Positions 44,693-58,876 of a stretch of 64,000 nt of DNA are shown piece after piece; positions within the stretch are counted from its first letter, which is position 1, and every line of letters starts with the position of its first letter. Source of the stretch: Thelonectria olida (lineage: Eukaryota; Ascomycota; Sordariomycetes; Hypocreales; Nectriaceae). Where the stretch lies: positions 62,001 to 126,000 of the forward strand of contig JAGPYM010000027.1 of assembly GCA_020736575.1 (NCBI GenBank). Reading direction: 5' to 3'. Under the pieces are notes generated by a model. That model was not told the DNA's origin and did not search any database. It saw nothing but the letters and a program-made list of their open reading frames with translations. A program made the translations under genes and the position numbers.

Positions 44693-47600
44693 ATGGGGTC
44701 CAAAAACGCTGCCCGTGACCACATCAACGAAATTAATGAGGAGAGAAGCTCAGGGTCTAAAAGCCGAAATGTCAAAGATTTGGAGGAAGCCCTACAACTG
44801 TAAGGCCCCGCTCGTGCTCGCCGCAGTAAATCGGCATCTAGGTATAACAGGACCGTCGCCGACAAATATCTAGGCTCTCCGTGAAACTATATCGCAACGA
44901 CGCCCACTTTTTACTCGAACTTATTCAAAATGCTGATGACAATGAGTACGAGACATCGAAGCCAACCTTCTCCCTGACTCTCACAGACGACGCCCTTGTC
45001 ACTCACTGCAATGAGAAGGGCTTTACCCCGGCTAATGTCGAAGCCATCTGCAGAATTGGAAACAGCTCCAAGGCCAAGTCCTCGGGTGGCCGGGGCTATA
45101 TAGGCGAGAAGGGCATCGGCTTCAAGTCTGTTTTCAAGGTTTCCAGCTGGGTCTCGATTTTTTCCCGCGAGTACTCGTTCAGGTTTAACAGGGCGCGGCC
45201 TCTCGGCATGATCACTCCAATTTGGGAGGAACACCCTCAAGCTCAATTCCCCCAAGCTTCACCAGAGGGCGGTACATACATGCGCCTCCACCTTTCAGAT
45301 GACTGCAATAAAGAACGGCTGCGGCAGGAGGTCACATCTTTCGACCCCAACATTCTCATATTCCTCAAGACACTGCAAGAAATCACGCTGACCGTTGCTG
45401 ACTCGGATATACAGAGAGTGCTGCGTCGAGTGAATGAGCAAAACGCTATCAAAATTTTGGAAAACGACAAGGAGATTCTCCATTATGCCACGTTCACATA
45501 CACTGTTAGAAACATGCCTAGTGAGCCGAGGCGCGAGGACATCAACAACTCGGATATCTTGTTAGCATTCCCGGTTGAGGACACTGCAGGCCAACTCGCA
45601 GCACACCAAGTCTATGCTTTTCTCCCAATCCGTGAATATGGCTTCAAGGCAAGAAAAGAATGCTCCCAGGCTGCGACGTGGTACTGACAAATCATTCAAA
45701 CAGTTTCTGATCCAGGCCGACTTTTTGCTCACACCCAACCGTGAAGACATGGATACTTCGTCTTGGAACTCGAAGCTACGTGATTCGATCCCAAGAGCTT
45801 TTATTGAGGCCGTAAATCATCTCAACAGCACGAGTCTGCGCTTTACATGGCCTCGGTACATTCCCTCATTCCAAGAGCTTCAGCCTCCATTCTCGATAAC
45901 CGCCCGGAAAATCGAGGCAGAGCTCAGGGCCAGTTGTGTACTGAAATCCGAAGATCCGTCCGATGACTTGAAACAGCCATCTTCACTGACCTTTGTTCCC
46001 GAGCCGTTCACATTTGAAGACCCCAAGGACGGGTTGACGAAGGCTTTGGCTCTGAACGGCTCAACTCGATCAAGGTATCTGTCTCGAGAATACACCCATG
46101 ACGATGCCCAGCGTCTTATGCGCCTGAGCCTGCCGCAGCTGGACTTCCCGACGTTTCTGGAGGATCTGAAAGTGCACCTTGGCAGGCAAAAAGACGTAGC
46201 AAAAAACCAGCCAGAGATCTGGCATCGCCGACTGGCCGCACTCCTCATCCAAGAGCTGCAAGCGCGTCCGTACCCGGAATCGGTCTTTGAGCTACAGATC
46301 ATCCCGCTGCGTGGGGGACAGTGGATTTCGGCCGGGGAAGCGAACGACATGCTTTTTTTCCCTTCACAAGACACAAGCGAACTGATCTTGAAAGACATGC
46401 CGATCATGGAGATAGATCCGGATGTTTTGAGGTTCGAAGCCCGGGCTGAGTTGTTTCGGAGACTGGGAGCCAAGCCGTTCAACGACCAAGAAATCTGCCG
46501 CGCCATCGTTCAGCTGCACACCTCCTTATCATCCACAGGTCACCTTTCGGTAGAGAGTCTCGTTTCTCAAATCCTCTTTCTCTTTCAGCATTCGTGGAAA
46601 ACCCCGAAGGGTACCCACATGTGGGTAGTAACGGAGACGGGACAGCGGGTTCGAGCCTCCAAGGTGTACTCGCTTCAGTGGGAAGTGGGCGACGAGGTTC
46701 TTCCTATTTTACATCGAGATTATACCGCAAAGGTAGATTCGAACGATCGAAAAAGCTGGGAAGCCTGGCTCGCGAATGACCTTGGCGTTCAGCGTGTTCC
46801 TCGTCTTGTCGAGTGTTTCGCTAACACATTTCGGCTTTCCAGCGATATGAATCTCATCAGAGACAAGTGGCCCTCACCCAAGTTCTTGAAGATATTGCGA
46901 GACAACCAGGTAGAGTACTCGGAATGGTTGGACGACAGGAATGGCGCGGGCAAGCCCAGCTGGTGGGCCGCCTGCAGCTTGGCGCTGAAGTCATCCTTGG
47001 CGGAAACCATGGTGCAATGCCTTGGCGAGCCCGCCAGAGCCCGCTTGAACGAGACCATTCTTTTACCCGCTAGGGAGGGGAACTGGACGAAGCTGGCGGC
47101 TCACTTCCCAGTTCTCGACGTCCCGCAGCCAGAACATCGATCCTGGTGGTTTCTGCGGGATCTTGGCGTTCGCGACGGAACGAACGCGGAGCTTTACCTG
47201 GAGATTCTGGAGACTGCCCGAAGAGATAAACGGTCAGGGGACTACGGATGGGTGTATGAAGCCATGCAGGATATCCGGGTACCGAATAGCGACGCCATCA
47301 AGTATGTATTTCTGCAGCAATTAACAATAGAACGGGTACTGATCTGGTTGTTATAGGAAAGGCTTTTCGAAAAAACCTCTTATCTTCATCCCCGCAACGA
47401 AATTCAGCAAGTCACAGTGGGTTACCGTTGAAGAATGTGTTTGGTCCGGCCCCGAGTACCTCAGACGGACTCCAGTCTTGAGAAAGACGTATAGATCCTG
47501 TTCGTCGCTCTTCTGGTATCTCCTGGGAATCAAAGGGACGAACACAGAGATTCTTGTGAACGAAGCAAGAAAGATTCAGGACTCGGACAGCATCGATTAT

Positions 47601-50600
47601 GTCGTCAAGGTGTTCTCCGCCATTGGTGAATTTGCCAGGCGTGACGAGCTAGATCAGGAGCCGGGCCAGCTGGCCAAGACGGTGACATCACTTCAAGACT
47701 GCCAGATCTTCCCCATTGAGCTCGAGCGATACAAGAAAGGGTCTGAAGGGCGACATATGCTTCGTTCCTGGACCTCGGAGCCGACGTGGTTCATCGCGGA
47801 CCGCCCTCACCTTCGCGAGTGCTTCGCGGATGAGATTCTGCTACTTGCCTTTGACGTAGCCGAGCTCCAACGCATGGCATGGATTCGCCATCTCCCGGGC
47901 ATGGAGAAGCGGCTCCTGTCCAAGGTGGCTTTTTGCCAACCGAGCCCTGAGCTCCAGCTTGTACCGGACGATCCTCACACGGAGCTATTCCGCACCAGGG
48001 CGAAGTTCATTGCACGGTAAGTAGCAGAAACTTTTTAACGGGGACGAATAGTTGAGCTGACACTCATTTTCTCATTATTAGGTTAATACCTCGTTCTTGG
48101 CCCGAGAGAGAGACGGCACTAAGTCGGCTGAAGTCGGCCGTGGTATATGGCGCTGATGGATTGGAGGTAACGTGGGTTGTGAAGAACGGCTCTGACGAAC
48201 AATACAGTAAGCCAATCCCCAGCCGGGGTCTCGCGATTTCGGATGGGCAGGCGATTCAGATCTACATGGATTCTCAAGACATAAAGTTGGAAAAAATACC
48301 TCTTGTGGTTGCAGAATCGCTATCGGCGTGTTGTGGCATACCGGACAGCTCGATTGCTACGCTGTGGCTGCTCTTGACCTGCAAGGAAGAGCACATCGAG
48401 GACGAGCTGGCGTGGAGGGGAGTCCCTGAGCTGGTAGAGTCTGATCTTTCCGCCCTCATTGGTGAGCACCATGTCTGCCATAACATGCCTTGGTTCAGCA
48501 ATTAACGTGCTGCTGCGGTACATAGGTGAGGACGAGGTCGAGCAGGTCAACGAAGACGGACCGGCGCAAGATACCTTGGTTGTTGAGAAACCCAAGGTCC
48601 AGCCGGAGGAGGAGCCGGACTCTCCCAGGATTTCTACTGCGAAGGGACCGATCAAGGAGGTGATTGTCCATGATTTGCCTCCTCCACCGACAAACCTGGA
48701 TTCGACTGCTGCGCAACAGATTCCGGAGGCAGAACAACTCCTTGATGAGAGCGACACAAATCACGACTCGGCGCCAGCTGACATCATTGGAGAAGGTAAG
48801 GATGCGTCTTCTCGCACAAGACCTACAGAGCGAGGAAAGGAGGCTCGCTCTCGACGAACCCTCGTCGGCTCGACCGCCACAGGCGGAATCCCAGCTCCGC
48901 CCAGACGGAGCGTTCAATCATCGGCCAAGACACTCAGCGAAGTTGTAGAATCCTTCTCCCAACCGGCCGATGCCGTCAAGATTGAGGACCTTGCTCAGCT
49001 GCCCTATATCCATGGAAGGAACAAGTTCAGCCTCACGGGTCGGGCCTACATGATCTTCGTTCCCAACCCCCAAGACCTACCCCAGCTCAGCTCGACAGCA
49101 ACACCGGACTCGGATGGCTTCACAGTTCTTCCAGCTTGTATGCAGCTAACTAAAGATGGAGATCGAACAATTTTTATAGCCCGGAACAGTACAGGCACCG
49201 ACGATCATGAGCTGGCCTTTCTCGCACAAGCACTTGTAAGGCTTGACCTGTGCCATCCGTCTAATGCCGATCATTGCCCCGCTAATCCTGACCGATATAT
49301 AGGTTTCAAACAAGCTCAAGGAGGTCCTTGGAGACAGTTACTGCGAAGGGCATCACTGGACGAGCCCCATGCGCTGCCGTTTGACTCGGGCGCCAGTTGA
49401 CTTGGACGAATCAAAGCACGCCACATTTACTATCGCCGGCGATAAGGGAGCCAATCTAACAGAGTTCCTGATCCGGAACTCGTACCAGAGAGCCAGTGCA
49501 TGGCGGGAGGAATCTCCAAGATATCATATTGAGGTTCAGGCCACCGCTGGAGATCGGGAATCCCCGTTTGTTATGAGGACGTCAATGATGGAAATGGTCC
49601 GTATCCTGACCGCCATGTCGTCGTCGAATCACTAACCCAGTACCACATACAGGCTCGCAAATACCGGCTCAAAAGTTCCACCCTACCGAGCGACGTCTTC
49701 ATCCTCATTTGCATTTCCAACTCGCAGGAGAAACCCGAGTTGCGGCTCTTTGTTGACCCTTGGGCATACTACTCGGCTGGGCGGCTGAAACTCAAGATCA
49801 AGGCTGACTATGCGGATTGTTACCTCTTATCCATCGTGGGAGGGTGGGGTATCAAGGATCCTGAATGGATTGGCGCAGCGAGACATACGAAAGGATTTGC
49901 TGAACGGTTTTGGGATTTTTTCCAGAAAGACCCTCCTGCGCGTAGCCCGTCACCACCACCACCAGCGGAGCCGAGTGTTTGGAAACCATTGAGCAACCAG
50001 GAAAACGCGACAAGGCTGCTTTGTCTTGAGCCGGGTGACGGAATTCAGGAACTTCATGGCGAGCTCAAGGAGGTCTCACTGGTCCCCAGGGTGGATTACG
50101 AGTATTTCGCCATCTCGTATGCCTGGGGCAGCAGCCTCAAACAATTCTTCCTGCACACTCCCCGGGGGCGCATACCGCTGACTGCTTCTCTGTATCTCGG
50201 ACTAAAGCGTCTACGACATCGGCGTGACAGGATCTGGATATGGGCGGATGCGATATGCATCAATCAGGACGACAAAGAGGGCGACGACGAGAAGGCGTGC
50301 CAGATCCGCTTGATGGCCAACATCTTCGAGTCAGCCGCGCGTGTCTATATCTGGCTGGGAGAAGAGGAGGACGAGAGCCAGGTGGCTCTCCAGTTCTTGG
50401 AGAAGATTGCGTCGACGTCTTCCCCAGAGGTAGACGGCCCGGACCCGAAACGCCTCTCCGCCATGGACATCCCCAAAGTGGAAGACCCGAAATGGGGCAC
50501 CATAAACAAGCTCCTCGAGCGCAAGTGGTTCCGACGGGTCTGGGTCACCCAGGAGCTCGTTCTTGCTCAAGAGGCCATTGTCGTGTGCGGCGCCCACCAG

Positions 50601-51773
50601 ATTCCTTGGGACAAGTTTCACGCCGCAATAAAGCTGTGCTTTGATCTCGTCGAGAGAGAGGGGTTTAGCTTTCTTCTGCCCAGGCAGAGCAAGGTCGCAG
50701 CCGTTCTGCACCTTGGAGAATTCCGCCTCTCCTACCGCAGCGACCGCAAAAATCAAGACCTCGCCCCGCGTGACGAGCTGCTCACGCTCCTTGAGCGCTT
50801 TCAGCTGGCGGAGGCCACTCGCCAGCGTGACAAGCTCTTCGCTTTGCTAAGCTTGGCTAAGGATGGCAAGGAGTACACCCCGAACTACAAGATACCCCTA
50901 AGGCAGATCGTTTACGAGTTTGCGGGCGTGCTGGTTAAGAGAGGTAGAACTATGGAGTTGCTGTCCCGGGCGAGAGGTTACTCGGCGCAATTCCCCCAGT
51001 TCCCCTCTTGGATCCCCAACTGGATGTCCAGTCCCTACCCGGATACCATCTCCAGATGGCCAAGCAGAACCGGCAGCGAGAGATTTGCGGCTGCTAAATC
51101 CCTAGACTCGGTCAAACGGAAGCCTTGGTGCGAAGAATCAGTCCTCTGCATTCATGGTTGCAAGCTGGCCTCGATCGAGAAGGTCGGACGATGCCGTTCA
51201 AACACCAACGCCATTCGATCCTACCTCAACGAGATATTCAGCACTGTTGACGACGTGTACTCGAATTCGACAAAGGAGGAAGTGACCAAAATCAAATGCC
51301 AACTACCTATTGGCAACGCCTGCAAAGGATCCAGGGAGAATTGGTACAAGGGAGATCGCCACGCATCATTCTTAGCCCTGACGGAACACCTCGAGCGCCA
51401 CAAGGAAGCGGTCGAGAAGACCGAATCCCAGAAGCTCCTGGGTCCCCGGAGCTTGGACATTCTCACCGTGTCCGACGTGCTAGTCCGTCAGCTGCAGCCT
51501 TACATGTTTACGGCTTTGGATTTCGCAGAGCTCTTTTCATCTGCCGCCGTCGTCGCTGTCACGGCTGAGACGCGGCTGGTGGGAATCGTCCCCGCCACTG
51601 CCCAGGAGGGAGATTCAGTGGTTCTGTTTGGTGGGAGCGAGGTCCCTTTCCTGATCCGACAGGATCCGAGTTCGCCTCAGTATCACCATGTTGTTGGCGA
51701 ATGTTATTTTCACGGCCTCATGTACGGGGAGCGTCGCGCACGCTTGCTTACTGACGTGTTTCGGCTACATTAA
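44693..51773 (+). CDS. GHKL (HSP90-like) ATPase / NOV-like (DUF3883) / HET-domain fusion protein
   Basis: Eight exons: 44693-44799, 44874-45648, 45704-47301, 47357-48016, 48082-48461, 48526-49235, 49303-49596 and 49653-51773. The total is 6645 nt, giving 2214 residues in one frame. The N-terminus (about 25-260) is a sacsin/NO VEIN-type HATPase: FLLELIQNADDNEY (N box), then a GFTPANVEAICRIGNSSK segment and GYIGEKGIGFKSVF (glycine-rich lid). A long middle region is followed at about 1480-1560 by SPRYHIEVQATAG ... LFVDPWAYY, the NOV C-terminal / DUF3883 fold seen in plant NO VEIN and bacterial defence proteins. After a Pro-rich linker comes a complete HET domain at about 1630-1815: YEYFAISYAWGSS, IWADAICINQDD, VYIWLGEE, WFRRVWVTQELVLA. 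Intron 2 (45649-45703) uses a GC donor, and intron 7 has a weak GTCCGT donor. Likely a cytosolic ATP-regulated recognition or cell-death protein; that role is inference. Confidence 0.85.
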
Positions 51774-52614
51774 TGGCCATAGTTGTTAATAGTGGCCCAC
51801 CGTGGCCCACCCCAGCTTAGGCCTTCACCTGCCGTTGCTCTACTTCTGGGCGCACCTTATATTAACAAATGACAACTTGGAAGGGCCTTATTATAGCTGA
51901 ATCTTTTTCATCTTACCAACTTTGCCTGCGCGCTGACCGCATTTGTGCTCATTCTTAAGTCTAAAAGTGTAATTTGCTTAATAAATTTTAAGGCTTCCTA
52001 CTTTGCCTGGAGGAACTTTAAAGCGAAGCGAAGTTCCAGAAGGTTCCTATGGCTCTCCTTGACAGACACACAGAAAGGACGGGCCTTCTTCGCCAAGACT
52101 TCGTCGATTTTACAGTGTGCCTGGAGGAACTTGTTCCGGAAGGTTCTTTTTCCCAAGCTTTGCCTGGAGGAACTTTAAAGCGGAGCGAAGTTATAAAAGG
52201 TTTCTTTTCCGCTCCTTTACTTAATATATATAAAGCACAACTTCGCCCCGATCCTGGCTCCAATCTTGTTAAGAGCGTGCACCCACCTTGGCAGCTGAAG
52301 TATCCATAGTCTCGGGCCGAAGTGAAACCTCGCCGAGGAGCTACTACGGGAGAGACAGCGCGGTGCGGGCAATGAAGGCGACAGAACTAGAATCAGACAA
52401 GATCTGGCGACTGAATGTGCCGAGTTTTCAGCTACTAATCGTGCAAGGGTCTCATAAATGGCTCCTGAGGGCGCCACGACAGAGACAAGACTTGCATTAA
52501 ATGACTCGAACGCGTGGCACAAGTCAGCACCGGGTGGTGGAAAATTTGCCGAGTGGATTTAACAGCCCAGCACATATACAGGTTTCAAGTAGTAGTAGAA
52601 TTCCCGAGAAACTA
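51774..52614. other. Intergenic with dispersed short repeats
   Basis: Follows the fusion gene. Contains a TGGCCCACCGTGGCCCACC stutter near 51792 and the 48-bp repeat family listed separately. No gene recognised. Confidence 0.55.
52001..52206. repeat. Short interspersed repeat, two full and one partial copy
   Basis: Copies at 52001-52048 and 52158-52206 share TTTGCCTGGAGGAACTTTAA, then AGCG(A/G)AGCGAAGTT and a final AAGGTT-rich end. A shorter copy at 52119-52148 keeps CCTGGAGGAACTT and GGAAGGTTCT. All have the same orientation. Internally AAGTTCC and GGAACTT are complementary, so each unit can form a hairpin. Confidence 0.7.
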
Positions 52615-52995
52615 TTAACCTTGTCCGAAAACACTTTCAGGACAGTCACAATTGACCCTCTCTATCCATTGTTGCAGCTCCCCGTCGTCGGGATCAACGC
52701 CTGTGCCGTTACAAGAATTGCATGGAAATGCCGTAACCCAGCCCCTAGACCCCGAACAGTACGGGCAATTGGGATCCATGTTGCAGCATTCAACGGTGTA
52801 TTCCCCTGCTCCATGTTGCTCCTCCTGCCAAATGGTGATCTTGATGTATTTGCTTCCGCCGCAATCTGTGCACGACGGGCCAACCCATCTCTGGCGACGG
52901 ATATTATAGAACCCCTCACCACTGCAGTATTCACAATCTGGGTCCGGTCGTGGATCGCATGAGGCATCGGTGTCCCAGGAGCTCGTGCGGGACAT
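52615..52995 (-). CDS. Small cysteine-rich protein with four CxxCxGxG-like motifs (DnaJ zinc-finger type)
   Basis: 126 residues from an ATG at 52995. Four motifs, CEYCSGEG, CTDCGGSK, CPYCSGSR and CNSCNGTG, are arranged like the zinc-binding CxxCxGxG repeats of DnaJ/HSP40 central domains or plant BSD2-type proteins. There is no J domain and no signal peptide. The Gly pattern is imperfect in motifs two and three. A small zinc-binding chaperone-like or protein-disulfide-related role is possible, but only the metal-binding character is supported. Codon use is normal and the frame reads against several plus-strand shadows. It is isolated between repeat-bearing spacers. Confidence 0.65.
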   Translation of the reverse strand: MSRTSSWDTDASCDPRPDPDCEYCSGEGFYNIRRQRWVGPSCTDCGGSKYIKITIWQEEQHGAGEYTVECCNMDPNCPYCSGSRGWVTAFPCNSCNGTGVDPDDGELQQWIERVNCDCPESVFGQG

Positions 52996-56058
<3,063 letters not shown>

Positions 56059-56678
56059 ATAGGAGGGGGACAGTTTTAAGGACAAATAGTGTATATTTCA
56101 GGTCACTATATATTTCTTCCCATTCGAATTCATCGTTTCTCCCGACACGATGAAATGTGAGATGGCGCGATTGTCGTCCACGGGGCATAGGTACCTAGAA
56201 CAACGCTCTATGGGCACCAACATCCCTTCGATCATCTCATGACCCGGCAACATCACCTCACAAATTGCAGACATTTTAGAGGGATAGGATCGCCTGCATC
56301 GCCTCAATTTCCTCTTTTGACTCGAATATTCGGCGTCACATCAAGTGTCCCGTTGCGACACGGCTCAATGGGGAGGCATAGTCCTTCCCAACTTCAACTC
56401 CATGGAGTGAATCATACGAGAACGTATGCTCACGAAAATTCACAGGAACCATCCTTGTCTTCATGTTGAGGTTGTGCCGCAATTCGTCTTCTCCATGAGG
56501 GGTAAGCAGCCGAGGCTCGATCCCCGGCCTTTCCGTTTGTGGTTTGCGGGGTGGTAATCAACGGCAAATAAAGCATGACAGGGTGATGCCTCGTATGACG
56601 ACAATTGTTTCTCTCCTTCATCGATCGTGCCTGCAGCCAATTCAGTCTCGCATAACTCCTGTGCAATTCAGCATCAGC
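56059..56678. other. Intergenic
   Basis: About 620 bases. Possible upstream in-frame Met codons of the next gene lie at 56586 and 56595. Otherwise nothing recognised. Confidence 0.5.
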
Positions 56679-58442
56679 ATGTCCTCAGAAGCACATCCGC
56701 AGAAGCCGGTCATCATCGTCGGCGGTGGCTTGGCCGGTTTGGTCGCCGCCTTTGAGCTTGCCGTCCAGCGCAACATCCCTACCATCATCGTCGACCAGGA
56801 AAATGAAGCCAATCTTGGAGGGCAAGCATTCTGGTCCCTCGGAGGCCTTTTCGTCGTCAACAGCACCGAACAGCGCCGCACGGGCATCAAGGACTCGCGC
56901 GAGCTAGCATTGCGAGACTGGCTCGGGAGCGCCCAATTCGATCGCCCTGACGGGGAGGATCACTGGCCGATGCAATGGGCGGATGCATTCGTCAACTTTG
57001 CTGCGTCCAAAGATGGAGAAAACGGGATGGAGGGCTATGTCAAGGCGAGAGGACTTGGCTTTCTGTTCAACGTTGGTTGGGCCGAGAGAGGAGATGGTCG
57101 GGCGGATGGCCATGGCAATTCAGTGCCAAGGTTTCACATCTCCTGGGGCGCCGGTCCAGAAACCGTGAGAATCTTTCGGGACCCCGTTCAGGCGGCAGCG
57201 ACGAAGGGCACGGTCGAATTCAGATTTCGCCACGTCGTTGACGAGATCATCGTCGAGTCCGGGCGGGCCGTAGGAGTCAAGGGAAGGGTCTTGGAGGAAG
57301 ACAACCAGCCCAGAGGGGTGAAGACGTCCAGAGTCGAAGTGGACACGTTTGAACTTCGTGGATCTGCAGTCTTGGTTTCGTCTGGAGGCATTGGAGGCAA
57401 CGTCGAAGCAGTCAAAGCTGCATGGCCTATTGATCGACTGGGACCCAAGGTTCCCGAGAACTTTGTCATCGGCGTCCCAGCACACGTGGACGGCAGAATG
57501 ATTGGGATCGCCGAGGGCGCCGGAGCCAACATTGTCAACCGCGATAGGATGTGGCACTACACCGAAGGCCTCCAGAACTGGGACCCAATCTGGCCTGACC
57601 ATGGCATCCGAATTCTACCTGCGCCGTCTTCCCTCTGGCTCGATGCGACGGGAAAGCGACTGCCCCCTCACCTGTTTCCAGGTACTGACACTCTGGCAAC
57701 GCTCAAGTACATTTGCAACACAGGCTTTGACTATTCATGGTTCATCCTCGACCAAACCATCATTGCTCGCGAGTTCGCTCTCTCTGGTTCGGAGCAAAAT
57801 CCCGACCTCTCAAACAAGAGTCTCCTCCAGTTCATACTGCAGCGTGTTCTTGGAAAGAAGGGAACCGTCCCAGTTCAAAACTTCCAGAAAAACGGCAAGG
57901 ATTTCGTCGTTCGCGATACGCTTGAAGAGCTCGTCAAAGGGATGAACGAATTGGCCAGGGAGCGCCAAGGTCCTGAGCTGGCTTTTGACAAGGTCAAAGA
58001 CATTATTGAGGCGCGAGATGGCCAGATGAACAACTCTTACTCGAAAGATACGCAAGCAATGCTCATCAACAATTCTCGAAACTACTGGCCCGACCGGAGG
58101 AGCCGCGTTGCCCCGCCGCACAAGTTGCTAGATCCAGCCCATGGTCCGCTGATTGCTGTGAGGTTGAATCTACTGACCAGGAAGACTCTGGGTGGCATTG
58201 AGACAGACCTGCGAAGCAATGTCAGGACGCCTGATGGGAAGCCATTCCCTGGGCTCTTTGCTGCAGGCGAAGCTGCAGGATTTGGAGGAGGTGGTGTTCA
58301 CGGATACAACTCTTTGGAAGGGACGTTTCTGGGCGGCTGCATCTTTTCCGGAAGAGCTGCTGGACGTGCGATTGCGGAGGATATTCTAGGAAACGCCGCC
58401 GGGGCTAGTGATGGGGTGACTACGACGAGATCTCACTTGTAA
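56679..58442 (+). CDS. FAD-dependent dehydrogenase (fumarate-reductase / 3-ketosteroid-dehydrogenase-like)
   Basis: Single exon, 587 residues from MSSEAH at 56679. An upstream in-frame ATG at 56595 would add a basic, mitochondria-like leader (VSLLHRSCLQPIQSR), so localisation is uncertain. PVIIVGGGLAGLVAAFELA is the dinucleotide-binding motif at the N-terminus, followed by an acidic end of strand 2 (IIVDQE). ANLGGQAFWSLGGLF and the C-terminal GLFAAGEAAGFGGGGVHGYN and LEGTFLGGCIFSGRAAG are typical of the FAD_binding_2 family, which includes fumarate reductase flavoproteins and 3-oxosteroid 1-dehydrogenases. Many homologues are annotated only as FAD-binding dehydrogenase. Substrate unknown. It lies between the broken GMC gene and the glucosamine-6-phosphate deaminase, all on the same strand. 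Confidence 0.87.
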   Translation: MSSEAHPQKPVIIVGGGLAGLVAAFELAVQRNIPTIIVDQENEANLGGQAFWSLGGLFVVNSTEQRRTGIKDSRELALRDWLGSAQFDRPDGEDHWPMQWADAFVNFAASKDGENGMEGYVKARGLGFLFNVGWAERGDGRADGHGNSVPRFHISWGAGPETVRIFRDPVQAAATKGTVEFRFRHVVDEIIVESGRAVGVKGRVLEEDNQPRGVKTSRVEVDTFELRGSAVLVSSGGIGGNVEAVKAAWPIDRLGPKVPENFVIGVPAHVDGRMIGIAEGAGANIVNRDRMWHYTEGLQNWDPIWPDHGIRILPAPSSLWLDATGKRLPPHLFPGTDTLATLKYICNTGFDYSWFILDQTIIAREFALSGSEQNPDLSNKSLLQFILQRVLGKKGTVPVQNFQKNGKDFVVRDTLEELVKGMNELARERQGPELAFDKVKDIIEARDGQMNNSYSKDTQAMLINNSRNYWPDRRSRVAPPHKLLDPAHGPLIAVRLNLLTRKTLGGIETDLRSNVRTPDGKPFPGLFAAGEAAGFGGGGVHGYNSLEGTFLGGCIFSGRAAGRAIAEDILGNAAGASDGVTTTRSHL

Positions 58443-58876
58443 CTAGGTTGTAACATATATGTTAGTGCAGTTTTGAGGCACTTGAGTGCCGTACGAATAC
58501 ATACAGAAGCGATTGCCAATTGTCAACGTAAGACTTGCTTGAGAGAAGGACGCAATGCCCAACAAAAATTGCACACGCCATGGAGTCTTCGTTGGACTGA
58601 TAGTGTGAATACACCAATCGATTTGAGCCCGGCCATCTTCCCGGCCTCTTTTGTCATCCGGGCATGTGCGGCAAATCCCGGAGTCTCGCACCGGACGTTT
58701 CGGGTCTCTTCGAGCAGCCGTGTTATTCATATGGTAGTTGATGTAAACGAGAACATGGTATGTGTTAGCAATTGATTAAAAGAAAATTTCATTCTAACGA
58801 GTTACATGGTTGCCGTGTAATTCGCTTGCTAGAGATTGGTCGACCACGATTGAGCCCATCCATCAACTCATCAACC
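58443..58876. other. Intergenic, promoter of the deaminase
   Basis: 434 bases; no gene recognised. Confidence 0.55.

Noticed and set aside
56490..56535. GGCTCGATCCCCGGCC, a tRNA-like T-arm
   Set aside because: The stem has a mismatch and no acceptor or anticodon arms can be built around it.
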